Source: Zhongshania marina
GTDB taxonomy: Bacteria > Pseudomonadota > Gammaproteobacteria > Pseudomonadales > Spongiibacteraceae
Reading direction: 5' to 3'
DNA length: 64,000 nt
Assembly: GCF_002915595.1 (NCBI RefSeq)
Contig: NZ_PQGG01000007.1
Location: forward strand, 62,001-126,000
The translations under genes were made by a program, and so were the position numbers. This document shows positions 27,886 through 34,831 of the stretch, in pieces; the first letter of the stretch is position 1, and each line of letters starts with the position of its first letter. Under the pieces are notes generated by a model, which searched no databases, was not told the DNA's origin, and was given only the letters and a program-made list of their open reading frames with translations.

Positions 27886-29103
27886 CTATGTAAACAAGCT
27901 ACCACCAAACATAAAGACCAGCTGCGCGAGCCCCGCGAGAAAACCTAAAATGCCGCCGATGAATATCAAAATCCACTGATCTTCTTCAAAAATTGGCATC
28001 AGCAAACCCTGAAACTGCTCAGGAGCCATACCTGCCATTCTTTCTGCCATCAACTCACGAATCGGTAATAGTAATTTGTCATTAACACCTGGGTGCATCA
28101 AAACCATGCCAATTTTTTCTTCGAGAATATTTAAGGTATTGTCATCAAGTTTTTTAGACTGTCCACTCAAAACCAATGCCTTGTATAGCGGCCCAGTAAG
28201 CACTTTTTCATTTAAGTTTTTAATGAGTTGGCGCCGAACCAAGGAGCGCACTTCATCACTGTTTTTTCCGTTCCACGCATAGTCAAACACCGTATTGATG
28301 TCTACAAAATCGCGTGTAAAACCTTCAGCAAAATCCTTAGCAACAGTCTGCTGACGGGCAATAAACAATCCCTGAAATTTAAACCCCATAAACCGTATTG
28401 GATCACTTGGGTGAACAAGCACCTGCAGGGCCAGCCAATTTGTGAAAGCACCGACCACTAGACCAAACAGCGGGAGGACTAGATCCATCGGATAAAAATA
28501 CCAAACCAATGCTTGAATACAGCCCAGCGGAAAACCAATATATAAACCAGAACGCACCACGAAGGTGAACTCCTTCGCGGCAATGGTACTCATTAGGCGG
28601 GGAAAAATTTCTGGCTTTTTCTCAGACTCAATAGCGGCTATATCGCCAATATCGATTAAATAACTCATGCGCCCCTTGAGCTCGGCAAGAATATCCTCAG
28701 CCAAATGCGGAACCAGCTTTTCAACCTCGCGGTACACTGCTTTTTTAACAAGTGAAGGAGCAAGATTCCACAAGCGCGACACCTGTTTACTCAATATCTC
28801 GTCGGCCCAGTCTTTTATTTGTGGGCTAATTAGCGCAGTAATGCTTTCAATAGCATGGGAATCGTCTACCGCTTCCAACATTTCCTGAGGTGAGCATATG
28901 GTTGAGACACAATTTTCAACCATCATTCGCGTCATGCGAACTCGCATACGAGGAATAATGCCCTGCCAGCCAATAGGGCCTATCCCCATACGTTTAACCG
29001 GGTGCATCATCATTTTGATGCCAAGCCAATTGGTAGACCAGCCAATACCGGCGGTTAAAATAGGTATGAGTAAATAAGGCCAATAAGCTAATAGATCAGA
29101 CAT
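27886..29103 (-). CDS. DUF445 family membrane protein
   Basis: This 405-residue protein has a membrane helix at the N-terminus (LLAYWPYLLIPILTAGIGWSTNWLGIKMMMHPVK), the diagnostic DUF445 start, a second helix pair near residues 190-225 with the internal repeat GAFTNWLALQVLVHPSDPI, and a C-terminal helix. The two TNWLA-containing repeats are a family hallmark. Function is unknown. It lies between a phasin-like gene and the FFLEE-type gene on the same strand. Confidence 0.85.
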   Translation of the reverse strand: MSDLLAYWPYLLIPILTAGIGWSTNWLGIKMMMHPVKRMGIGPIGWQGIIPRMRVRMTRMMVENCVSTICSPQEMLEAVDDSHAIESITALISPQIKDWADEILSKQVSRLWNLAPSLVKKAVYREVEKLVPHLAEDILAELKGRMSYLIDIGDIAAIESEKKPEIFPRLMSTIAAKEFTFVVRSGLYIGFPLGCIQALVWYFYPMDLVLPLFGLVVGAFTNWLALQVLVHPSDPIRFMGFKFQGLFIARQQTVAKDFAEGFTRDFVDINTVFDYAWNGKNSDEVRSLVRRQLIKNLNEKVLTGPLYKALVLSGQSKKLDDNTLNILEEKIGMVLMHPGVNDKLLLPIRELMAERMAGMAPEQFQGLLMPIFEEDQWILIFIGGILGFLAGLAQLVFMFGGSLFT

Positions 29104-29206
29104 AATGTATACACTTTTTTATAGCTATACCGCTGGATAGTATAGAACTATTTATAGGAAATATAGCTGCTCTTAAACACGCTCAGCCGAAGAAATTGAG
29201 TTAGAG

Positions 29207-29674
29207 TTATGCTGACCTTGGAGTACTCGCTGACTCGCTAGGGGCTTTCCTTGGCTTAGGCTTTGCCTCGCTTAACTGCACCTCTGGCACATCAACAGTA
29301 CCCTCCTTACGATGCGCACTATAAGCTTGAAAAACCATTTCTAGAGTATCCGTCACGCCACCACTAAAAACATCAATCGTGTTGTGCCCGACTTTCGCAA
29401 GCGTGCGAACATCCGCTGTAGTGGCACTCAATTGCGTTTGAAGTATATCCTTCAAACTCGCACCCTCTCGCGCCTTTTTAAGTGGCCTCGTTGAAATATT
29501 TACTATGCAGTCAGTGCCGGATCTAGCCTGAATAATACCGTCGTGAGCCACACGACGCGCAATTTCGCCAATACCGGAACTCAGCTGAGTCACCACTTCC
29601 AATGACTGGCGTGCCTTGTCAAATTTGTCGGCGGTCTTGCTTAAAATTTTATTTACCGGGGCATACTTAGCCAT
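29207..29674 (-). CDS. Phasin-like protein, paralogue 1 of 3
   Basis: This 155-residue helical protein has no signal peptide or membrane helix. It shares a core with two nearby paralogues: DKxRxxL, HDGI..RSGTD..VNISTRPLK, LKDILQTQL..T.ADVR.L, DTLE.V..AY.AHR. It ends in a Pro/Lys/Ala-rich tail. Short amphipathic helices plus a disordered basic tail are typical of granule-binding phasins, but the family is not one I recognise. It is the most diverged of the three. Its promoter has one copy of the island palindrome, and three genes follow on the same strand. Confidence 0.7.
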   Translation of the reverse strand: MAKYAPVNKILSKTADKFDKARQSLEVVTQLSSGIGEIARRVAHDGIIQARSGTDCIVNISTRPLKKAREGASLKDILQTQLSATTADVRTLAKVGHNTIDVFSGGVTDTLEMVFQAYSAHRKEGTVDVPEVQLSEAKPKPRKAPSESASTPRSA

Positions 29675-29727
29675 TACGGTACTCCTATATATGAATAAGT
29701 CAGGCGGCGATCGAGGTCAGGGACAAA

Positions 29728-29756
29728 AGTCTACGGTAAATCCCTAGAGCGATCAC
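29728..29756 (-). promoter_or_regulatory. Promoter of phasin-like paralogue 1
   Basis: Read on the minus strand: GTGATC as -35 (29756-29751), 17-base spacer, TAGACT as -10 (29733-29728; four of six consensus bases). The -35 lies in the centre of the palindromic operator. The same geometry recurs at three other promoters of the island. Confidence 0.65.
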
Positions 29757-29760
29757 ACTA
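29745..29760. promoter_or_regulatory. Island palindrome A, TAGAGCGATCACACTA
   Basis: The 16-mer is identical to copies B and D. It is a near-perfect palindrome of form TAGWGYGATCRCWCTA and covers the -35 of the phasin-like promoter. It is the only copy visible at this promoter; a degenerate GCGATC lies 42 bases away near 29710. Confidence 0.75.
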
Positions 29761-29939
29761 CTTTACTGCATTTATAAACTGGCACCGCGGTATCCACCCT
29801 ATTCATAACGGATATATTTCGACCAGGCGATCATTACCGTAACGAGATATCGGACAAGAGAAAAACAAGTGATTGGCACCATAGAATAGAGTGCTATAGT
29901 TGGCAGCACACAACAGAAGCAAGGTTAGTATATTTTCAG

Positions 29940-30854
29940 ATGGAAGCCACGTTCACTCGTCCGACCTCGATACTGCTGATGGTAAATCCCCACAGTCGAT
30001 CCGGCGCATCCGCCGCTGAAAAGGCAATAGCTGGATTTGAAAAGGCGGGTATTAAGGTTCATAACGAGCGAGCCAGCTCAGTCGAGCACTGCGCACAACT
30101 GATAAAGCAATACCAAAAGAAAGTTGGCGCAATTGTACTAGGTGGGGGAGACGGCACTATGCATAGCGCCGCGGCTCCTTTGCTAGACGCCGGCTTACCG
30201 TTTGGAATATTACCCCTTGGCACCGCCAATGACCTAGCAAGAACCCTTAAAATTCCACGAGATCTAGACGAAGCCATCCGAATTATTATTGCCGGTGCAA
30301 GCACACAAATCTATCTCGGTCGAGTCAACGATCGACTGTTCTTCAATATCGCCAATATTGGCATGGGCGTGCAAGTGAACCAAAAGCTGTCCGGTGGACG
30401 CAAAAAATCGCTAGGCATATTTAGTTACGCTGACGCCGCCCTTGATGTCGCTAGAAATCCCAAACCTTTTAATTTCACAATCAAGCAGGATGACGATGAA
30501 ATCAGCGGGCAAAGCATACAACTAGCGGTGGGCAATGGCCGCTTCTACGGTGGCGGCATGAAGGTGAACCACGCCTCGGATTTGCGTAAACCCCGTTTCT
30601 ATATTTACTCGGTGCAACCCCGTGGCTTACGAAAATTAGTCAAGGTTGCACCACGAATTCTGCTAGGGCGTTATAAAAATTCGAAGGGGCTAGTGTCATT
30701 TGAGAGCGAGCGGTTTAGCCTAACGACGGAACCAATAAAGCGAATTTATGCAGATGGGGAGCGTGTTGCCTTTACACCGGCACACTTTGAGATAGAAAAA
30801 CGTCAACTTACGGTGTTCAGCCCGCTAGACGAGATTAACCCATTATCTAACTGA
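29940..30854 (+). CDS. Diacylglycerol kinase-like lipid kinase (YegS/DgkB type)
   Basis: This 304-residue soluble protein has a DAGK catalytic domain: nucleotide loop GGGDGTMHSAA (about 67-77), the GTANDLAR motif (about 97-104), IANIGMGVQV, and a C-terminal beta-sandwich ending DGERVAFTPAHFEI. Such enzymes phosphorylate diacylglycerol or related lipids at the membrane. It stands between two phasin-like genes, divergent from paralogue 1 and convergent with paralogue 2, so a role in storage-lipid metabolism is possible. Its substrate is not deducible. Confidence 0.87.
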   Translation: MEATFTRPTSILLMVNPHSRSGASAAEKAIAGFEKAGIKVHNERASSVEHCAQLIKQYQKKVGAIVLGGGDGTMHSAAAPLLDAGLPFGILPLGTANDLARTLKIPRDLDEAIRIIIAGASTQIYLGRVNDRLFFNIANIGMGVQVNQKLSGGRKKSLGIFSYADAALDVARNPKPFNFTIKQDDDEISGQSIQLAVGNGRFYGGGMKVNHASDLRKPRFYIYSVQPRGLRKLVKVAPRILLGRYKNSKGLVSFESERFSLTTEPIKRIYADGERVAFTPAHFEIEKRQLTVFSPLDEINPLSN

Positions 30855-30862
30855 AGCAGAAA

Positions 30863-30894
30863 AATCACTGCCGCCCAAATGGGCGGCAGTGATT
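30863..30894. terminator. Terminator between the lipid kinase and phasin-like paralogue 2
   Basis: AATCACTGCCGCCC (30863-30876) pairs with GGGCGGCAGTGATT (30881-30894), a 14-bp perfect stem with loop AAAT. On the minus strand five U follow, so it is strongest for paralogue 2. Confidence 0.85.
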
Positions 30895-30901
30895 AAAACC
30901 T

Positions 30902-31324
30902 TTAGGCAGCTACTTTTTTGCTAGCGGCTTTGGTGCTTGTTGATGCCTTTGATTCTGCACGGTAGGCATCATAGGTGTTAGACACTTCGTCTAAGGTATC
31001 CACAATACCATCTGTAACCGTGTCGATACCTTTGCGAGCCACATCTACCAATACACGAACATCTGAAGAGGTGAATTTCAGCTGTGCTTGTACAATATCT
31101 TTTAGGTATTTTTCATCGCTAGCATTGCGCAGACGCTTGGTAGAAATATCTACAATGCTATCAACACCGGTTTTAACTTCGCTGATACCGTCGCGCACTA
31201 CACGGTGAGCGATATCGCTAGTATTAACGCCTAGACGTACCATTTTATCTAAAGGGTTACGGGTCTTATCGAGTGCTTTTGCGGATTTCTTTAAAAATTT
31301 GTTTACGGATTTGCTCTTGCTCAT
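30902..31324 (-). CDS. Phasin-like protein, paralogue 2 of 3
   Basis: This 140-residue, highly helical and basic protein starts MSKSKSVNKFLKKSAKALDK and ends in a Lys/Ala/Ser/Thr tail like those of PhaF or histone-H1-like proteins. It is very similar to paralogue 3: both share NPLDK, RLGVNTS, HRVVR, GISEVKTG, DISTKRLRNASDE, LKDIVQAQL and DTLDEVSNTYDAYRA. No membrane segment is present. It is probably a granule-coating protein, but that is inference from tail composition, neighbours and shared promoter architecture with a PhaI-type phasin gene. Confidence 0.75.
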   Translation of the reverse strand: MSKSKSVNKFLKKSAKALDKTRNPLDKMVRLGVNTSDIAHRVVRDGISEVKTGVDSIVDISTKRLRNASDEKYLKDIVQAQLKFTSSDVRVLVDVARKGIDTVTDGIVDTLDEVSNTYDAYRAESKASTSTKAASKKVAA

Positions 31325-31386
31325 GTCGGACTACCTATTTTGTTAGTTAATGACAGTGGGTCAATTAAATTCACTTTACGCAAACA

Positions 31387-31415
31387 ATATTAGAGAAATG
31401 CCTTAGAGCGATCAC
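31387..31415 (-). promoter_or_regulatory. Promoter of phasin-like paralogue 2
   Basis: On the minus strand: GTGATC as -35 (31415-31410), 17-base spacer, TAATAT as -10 (31392-31387). The operator palindrome B covers the -35. The predicted transcript starts about 57 bases before the ATG. Confidence 0.65.
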
Positions 31416-31419
31416 ACTA
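31404..31419. promoter_or_regulatory. Island palindrome B, TAGAGCGATCACACTA
   Basis: Identical to copies A and D; symmetry extends to TTAG...CTAA (31403-31420). Its centre is 41 bases from that of copy C. Confidence 0.75.
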
Positions 31420-31444
31420 ATGTGTGAAATAACGCAAAAATAGT

Positions 31445-31460
31445 TAGTGCAATTGCTCTA
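31445..31460. promoter_or_regulatory. Island palindrome C, TAGTGCAATTGCTCTA
   Basis: This variant keeps the TTAGWGC...GCWCTAA arms (31444-31461) but has AATT at the centre instead of GATC. It lies 41 bases from copy B. Unlike the other four it is not positioned over a recognisable -35/-10 pair, so it may be an auxiliary site that cooperates with B. Confidence 0.7.
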
Positions 31461-31619
31461 AAGCAAAATTTCAATTGCCACCCGAATCATGCTGGCATAT
31501 TGCGCCGCTAGAAGTACTCAAATTTAGTGCTACTGTCTTTGCTTTTAGACTAATATCGCATTATTGTTTTAAATCTAGCCGCCAATATTTGACCATTACA
31601 CGGACTTGGAGACAGCTAT

Positions 31620-31994
31620 ATGGGTGCACTCATATTCATTGCAGTAATATGCTTGCTCTCAGGCTTGTGTATTTGGCTACTAATGCGTTTGCGCCAATTG
31701 CGCGCCCACTACACCGAACTAAGCCAGCGCCTTGAAGCACAAAATCAGAACCTAGGTATCTCTGCGCCGGAACTAAAACCATTAGTGGGGCAGCGAGATG
31801 CCACACTCATTACTATCGAATTATTAAACCCACTGCAATTAGCTGCAAAACAAAGCTGGTACGCCGAGCAATTTGGAAGTGTTACACCGAGCCTGATTCG
31901 TCAAAAAGTCTATGAACAAATTCGCAGCAACTGCTTATCATCTATGACCCAACAAGGAGTGGATGCGGAGGTAAAAATTGTTCACCTCAAATGA
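31620..31994 (+). CDS. Unknown single-pass membrane protein
   Basis: I do not recognise this 124-residue protein. It has one N-terminal membrane helix (about 3-22, GALIFIAVICLLSGLCIWLLM), then a basic and coiled-coil-prone segment (RLRQLRAHYTELSQRLEAQNQ) and a small globular domain with a conserved-looking TLITIELLNPLQLAAKQSWYA. Its topology would leave the bulk in the cytoplasm. It overlaps the next gene by 17 bases and is divergent from phasin-like paralogue 2 across the B/C operator pair. Confidence 0.65.
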   Translation: MGALIFIAVICLLSGLCIWLLMRLRQLRAHYTELSQRLEAQNQNLGISAPELKPLVGQRDATLITIELLNPLQLAAKQSWYAEQFGSVTPSLIRQKVYEQIRSNCLSSMTQQGVDAEVKIVHLK

Positions 31995-32409
31995 ATTTTT
32001 ATTATTACTGTGTGCTGCCTTTTGTCTCGCGATATTCCTATTTGCGTTAAAGGAATTACAACAGATCCGGTACTGGCGCAATAGCTGCGAACGTCATCTA
32101 TATCGTCGATTAGCTGTGGCTGCTGAGTATGCTTGGGCACTGGAGAATCGCAACTTTTTGCGCAACTGGCAAAACTTGAGCACCCAAACAATGGCAGAGG
32201 GTGTAGAAATTGCTGAAGCACTTCACTCCGGCATTTCCTCCATCCCTTTTTCAATTCTAGAATCCATCCCCGCAACGCGGGCTGGGGCACGATCTATACG
32301 AAACATCCATGATTCAGCCTTAGAAGATATTTACGGTGGACTGGGCACAGTTAATCGTCAGCTGGGTAATAAATTAGGACGCATGCTAAGGGGTAAAAAG
32401 AAGGACTGA
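31978..32409 (+). CDS. Unknown single-pass membrane protein
   Basis: The TTG at 31978 is the start because GGAGG lies six bases upstream, inside the end of the preceding gene. The 143 residues comprise an N-terminal membrane helix (about 7-24), a charged helical region RYWRNSCERHLYRRLAVAAEYAWALENRNFLRNW, and a basic tail ending RMLRGKKKD. No family is recognised. Tight coupling with the previous gene suggests that the two products act together, possibly at the membrane-granule interface given their neighbours. Confidence 0.65.
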   Translation: MFTSNEFLLLLCAAFCLAIFLFALKELQQIRYWRNSCERHLYRRLAVAAEYAWALENRNFLRNWQNLSTQTMAEGVEIAEALHSGISSIPFSILESIPATRAGARSIRNIHDSALEDIYGGLGTVNRQLGNKLGRMLRGKKKD

Positions 32410-32508
32410 AATACCATCAGACCAAGTGGAGTCAAACTAGAAAAATATTTGCGAATGCCTATATACGCATTTTTTTGAGCTAAATTAAAACGACTTTTTT
32501 GACAATAA

Positions 32509-32528
32509 CGCTGCCGTGAACGGCAGCG
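32509..32528. terminator. Hairpin downstream of phasin-like paralogue 3
   Basis: CGCTGCCG (32509-32516) pairs with CGGCAGCG (32521-32528) around TGAA. It lies between convergent genes and lacks a good U-tract on either strand. Confidence 0.5.
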
Positions 32529-32541
32529 CTATTAGTAAGGA

Positions 32542-32991
32542 TTAAGCCGCAGCCTTAGCGCTTGCCGCTTTTTTTACTTGTTGTGCAGGAGCCTTGGTTT
32601 TGCTATCAGCACGATATGCATCATAGGTATTAGACACTTCATCAAGTGTGTCAACTAGACCATCAGCGACAATATCAACACCCTTGCGAGCCACATCTAC
32701 AAGCGCGCGAACATCGGCGGCGGTAAAATCGAGCTGCGCTTGCACGATATCTTTCAGCTTTCGCTCATCGCTAGCGTTACGTAGGCGCTTAGTCGAAATA
32801 TCAAGAGCCGTGTCGATGCCGGTTTTTACTTCGCTGATACCATTGCGCACTACACGGTGACCAATACCGCTGGTATTAACGCCAAGCCGAGTAATTTTAT
32901 CCAAAGGATTACGGCTTTTATCGAGAGTTTTAGCGGTCTTTTTCAGAAATTTATTAATCGATTTGCTTTTGCTCATGTCGGTATTCCTCAT
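32542..32991 (-). CDS. Phasin-like protein, paralogue 3 of 3
   Basis: The 149-residue protein is a close paralogue of the one at 30902-31324: same MSKSKS-NKFLKK start, the same core helices, and a Lys/Ala/Gln-rich C-terminal tail. Its first residues MRNTD precede a second Met that better matches the paralogue start (ATG at 32976), so the mature protein may be 144 residues. It is divergent from the PhaI-type phasin gene, with operators D and E between them. Function is inferred as granule-associated. Confidence 0.75.
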   Translation of the reverse strand: MRNTDMSKSKSINKFLKKTAKTLDKSRNPLDKITRLGVNTSGIGHRVVRNGISEVKTGIDTALDISTKRLRNASDERKLKDIVQAQLDFTAADVRALVDVARKGVDIVADGLVDTLDEVSNTYDAYRADSKTKAPAQQVKKAASAKAAA

Positions 32992-33024
32992 TGCATGGTT
33001 GATTACATTCGCACTATGGAAACC

Positions 33025-33053
33025 AGATTACGGAGAATTCTTAGAGCGATCAC
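33025..33053 (-). promoter_or_regulatory. Promoter of phasin-like paralogue 3
   Basis: On the minus strand: GTGATC as -35 (33053-33048), 17-base spacer, TAATCT as -10 (33030-33025). Operator D covers the -35. Confidence 0.65.
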
Positions 33054-33057
33054 ACTA
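33042..33057. promoter_or_regulatory. Island palindrome D, TAGAGCGATCACACTA
   Basis: Identical to A and B. Its centre lies exactly 41 bases from that of copy E, the same spacing as the B/C pair. Confidence 0.75.
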
Positions 33058-33082
33058 TTATTACAATAAAGGTAAAAATAAT

Positions 33083-33098
33083 TAGAGTGATCGCTCTA
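33083..33098. promoter_or_regulatory. Island palindrome E, TAGAGTGATCGCTCTA
   Basis: This copy is a palindrome except for one position pair and is oriented toward the PhaI-type gene. Its centre supplies the -35 of that promoter. Confidence 0.75.
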
Positions 33099-33115
33099 GG
33101 TCCTGAGCGTATGAT
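33087..33115 (+). promoter_or_regulatory. Promoter of the PhaI-type phasin gene
   Basis: GTGATC (33087-33092), 17-base spacer, TATGAT (33110-33115; five of six consensus bases). The transcript would start near 33122, 23 bases before the ATG. Confidence 0.7.
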
Positions 33116-33144
33116 CCTATTGCAAGCCTAGTAGGAGTCCGAAA

Positions 33145-33609
33145 ATGGCCAAAGATAAGCATATAAAAGGAATAAAACAAACCGCTAAAAGCGTCATGTC
33201 TCGGGGCGAAAAGGCATTGTTCGCCAGCGTTGGAGCTCTAGCGCGCGTTGAAGAAGAGGGTCGCGGCCTACTCGCTAATGAGAAGTCTAAATTGATGGAT
33301 CAGCTAATTGGCGAAGGGCGCAAGATCGTCAGTCGAGGCAGCAAATCCGCCAAACTCGACCGAATTCAAGATGCAGTAAGCGATTCTTTTGACAAGGCTC
33401 GCCGACAAGTCGCGGATGCCTATGACAAGGTTGTCGACCAAGTGGATAGTAGCACGAGCAGTGACGATATCGACGCGCTATTAGATGAGCGTGTCGTCGC
33501 CATTTTGGCTCGCCTTGGCTATCCAAGCGCCGAAGACTATGCCGAATTAAGCCAGCGCGTAGACGAGCTTAGTGCACGCTTAGCAGAAGCTGAAGGCAAA
33601 GTTAGATAA
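33145..33609 (+). CDS. Phasin, PhaI/PhaF-type granule-associated protein
   Basis: This 154-residue protein matches the poly(hydroxyalkanoate) granule-associated family (TIGR01837-like). A long amphipathic helical region is followed by DERVVAILARLGYPSAEDYAELSQRVDELSARL, the conserved segment before a leucine-zipper-like heptad at the C-terminus. It lacks the AAKP-type histone-like tail of PhaF and so resembles PhaI. It would coat storage granules in the cytoplasm. No phaC is in the window. Its promoter shares operator architecture with the three unknown paralogues. Confidence 0.85.
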   Translation: MAKDKHIKGIKQTAKSVMSRGEKALFASVGALARVEEEGRGLLANEKSKLMDQLIGEGRKIVSRGSKSAKLDRIQDAVSDSFDKARRQVADAYDKVVDQVDSSTSSDDIDALLDERVVAILARLGYPSAEDYAELSQRVDELSARLAEAEGKVR

Positions 33610-33653
33610 ACACTCTGCCTTGACGCTCACCGGCTCAGAGAAAGCTATGATTT

Positions 33654-33672
33654 AGCGCCCCGCCGGGGCGCT
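33654..33672. terminator. Hairpin between the phasin and HopJ-family genes
   Basis: AGCGCCCC (33654-33661) pairs with GGGGCGCT (33665-33672) around GCC, between two convergent genes. No U-tract follows. Confidence 0.6.
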
Positions 33673-33679
33673 TCGCTAC

Positions 33680-34018
33680 TCACTTTAGTGTTAAGGCGTC
33701 GCCCTCAAAACTTACCCCCACCCAACCACTGCGCATAAAATTGCGGATATTTGCGTGATCGCTACCATCTGGATTCCCCAATACATCTTGGGTATAAAAA
33801 TCACCAAAGGCATGTAGAGTGGCCTGCTCTGTTAATTGGTGCAAACGTCCAAAGGCAAAAATTTTGCAAGAGCCATTATTTGTACCCGCTTGATTTTGCT
33901 GATCGCCATTTTTGAAACTAGTGGGAACAAAGTTGTATTCCGCATCTATCAGCGCGATAACGTCGCTAAATGGCTGCGGCGCTTGCTCAAGTTTTGCTAT
34001 TAACTGCTCGCTTGTCAT
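33680..34018 (-). CDS. HopJ type III effector family protein
   Basis: The 112-residue protein fits the small HopJ family: FSDVIALIDAEYNFVPTSFKNGDQQNQAGTNNGSCKIFAFGRL is the diagnostic stretch (about 18-60), followed by FGDFYTQDVLGNPDGSDHANIRNFM. Despite the name, homologues are widespread in free-living bacteria without type III secretion and no effector role is implied. Function is unknown. It lies convergent with the phasin gene. Confidence 0.9.
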   Translation of the reverse strand: MTSEQLIAKLEQAPQPFSDVIALIDAEYNFVPTSFKNGDQQNQAGTNNGSCKIFAFGRLHQLTEQATLHAFGDFYTQDVLGNPDGSDHANIRNFMRSGWVGVSFEGDALTLK

Positions 34019-34153
34019 TTAAAATCCTATTTGTAGTGCATTAAAAATCAGAAACACCAACACAGTATTGTGGCTCACAATCACTAAGTGGCTTCTCAAA
34101 ATGCTAATTATACCCACGAATGCCATATTCTAGGCCCACAAATGCACCACAAA

Positions 34154-34180
34154 AAAATACCGGAACAAGTCCGGTATTTT
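34154..34180 (-). terminator. Terminator after the His/Lys/Tyr-rich secreted protein gene
   Basis: AAAATACCGGA (34154-34164) pairs with TCCGGTATTTT (34170-34180) around ACAAG. Upstream A-runs give a U-tract on the minus strand. Confidence 0.85.
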
Positions 34181-34202
34181 AGGCCTACAAAGCACGAGCA
34201 TT

Positions 34203-34751
34203 TTAATGGCGCTGGCTAACATTCACCCGCGTATTCCAATACGCCTGATTATGCTTTTGACGATCATTTAGATCTCTTCGACCGTGTTGACTATTACCGC
34301 CCTGCTGGTAGCGGTTGCGATCATTACGCGCAAAGTGGTCAGACCGATTATCGTGTTTGTCATAGCGATAATCTTTACCCTTTTTATAGTCCTTACCTTT
34401 GTAGTATTTATGACTGCTGTGGCCAGCATGGACATCGGTATACACTTTTTGCTTCCGATAACCATTGTTATAACTATGACTGTAATTGTGATTGCCCGTG
34501 TCACGGTAACTCACCTGATGACCGCAGTGTCGGTCGTGCGAGTGATTTTTACTATAGCGGCGATCATCCTTATAAGAATCATGTGCCGCATACAGTACCG
34601 CCGCACCAATCATGATCGCAGCCGCAGTTTCTACCCCGTCGGCATGGGCCTGCTTTGGTGATACTGCCACCGCCACAATCAGCAGCGCCGTAAGTGCAAA
34701 ATTACGGATCAACGCTGGCCTTCCAAAATGTAGAGCTTTGATAGTATTCAT
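34203..34751 (-). CDS. Secreted low-complexity His/Lys/Tyr/Asp-rich protein
   Basis: This 182-residue protein has a signal peptide (about 1-37, ending AHA) and a short Ala-rich segment (ETAAAIMIGAAVLYAAHDSY). About 120 residues follow that are dominated by His, Lys, Tyr, Asp, Arg and Asn, with motifs such as KDYKKGKDYRYDKHD and HSHDRHCGH. No family is recognised. The composition could bind metals or be intrinsically disordered in the periplasm. A good ribosome binding site (AGGAGAAGCG) and a terminator support a real gene. Confidence 0.7.
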   Translation of the reverse strand: MNTIKALHFGRPALIRNFALTALLIVAVAVSPKQAHADGVETAAAIMIGAAVLYAAHDSYKDDRRYSKNHSHDRHCGHQVSYRDTGNHNYSHSYNNGYRKQKVYTDVHAGHSSHKYYKGKDYKKGKDYRYDKHDNRSDHFARNDRNRYQQGGNSQHGRRDLNDRQKHNQAYWNTRVNVSQRH

Positions 34752-34831
34752 AGTCGCTTCTCCTTTGTGTAGCTGTAAAGTATCAGGAGTTAACTGAATG
34801 CCAGCTTAAGCGCAGCAAGTACGACTATATC

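Noticed and set aside
29700..33120. CRISPR-like reading of the repeated palindromes
   Set aside because: The copies are few, promoter-linked and unevenly spaced over kilobases with genes between them; there are no spacers and no cas genes.
33680..34018. Type III secretion effector (HopJ name)
   Set aside because: The family occurs broadly in bacteria without type III secretion, and no secretion genes are in the window; the name is historical.
26460..34018. Recently transferred genomic island
   Set aside because: No integrase, transposase, attachment-site repeat or tRNA boundary is visible and base composition by eye resembles the flanks; the island is accessory in content but transfer is not supported.
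34284..34661. Hydrophobic plus-strand frame opposite the His/Lys/Tyr-rich gene
   Set aside because: Its Val/Ile/Thr-rich content is the complement of low-complexity codons, while the minus-strand gene has a signal peptide, ribosome binding site and terminator.
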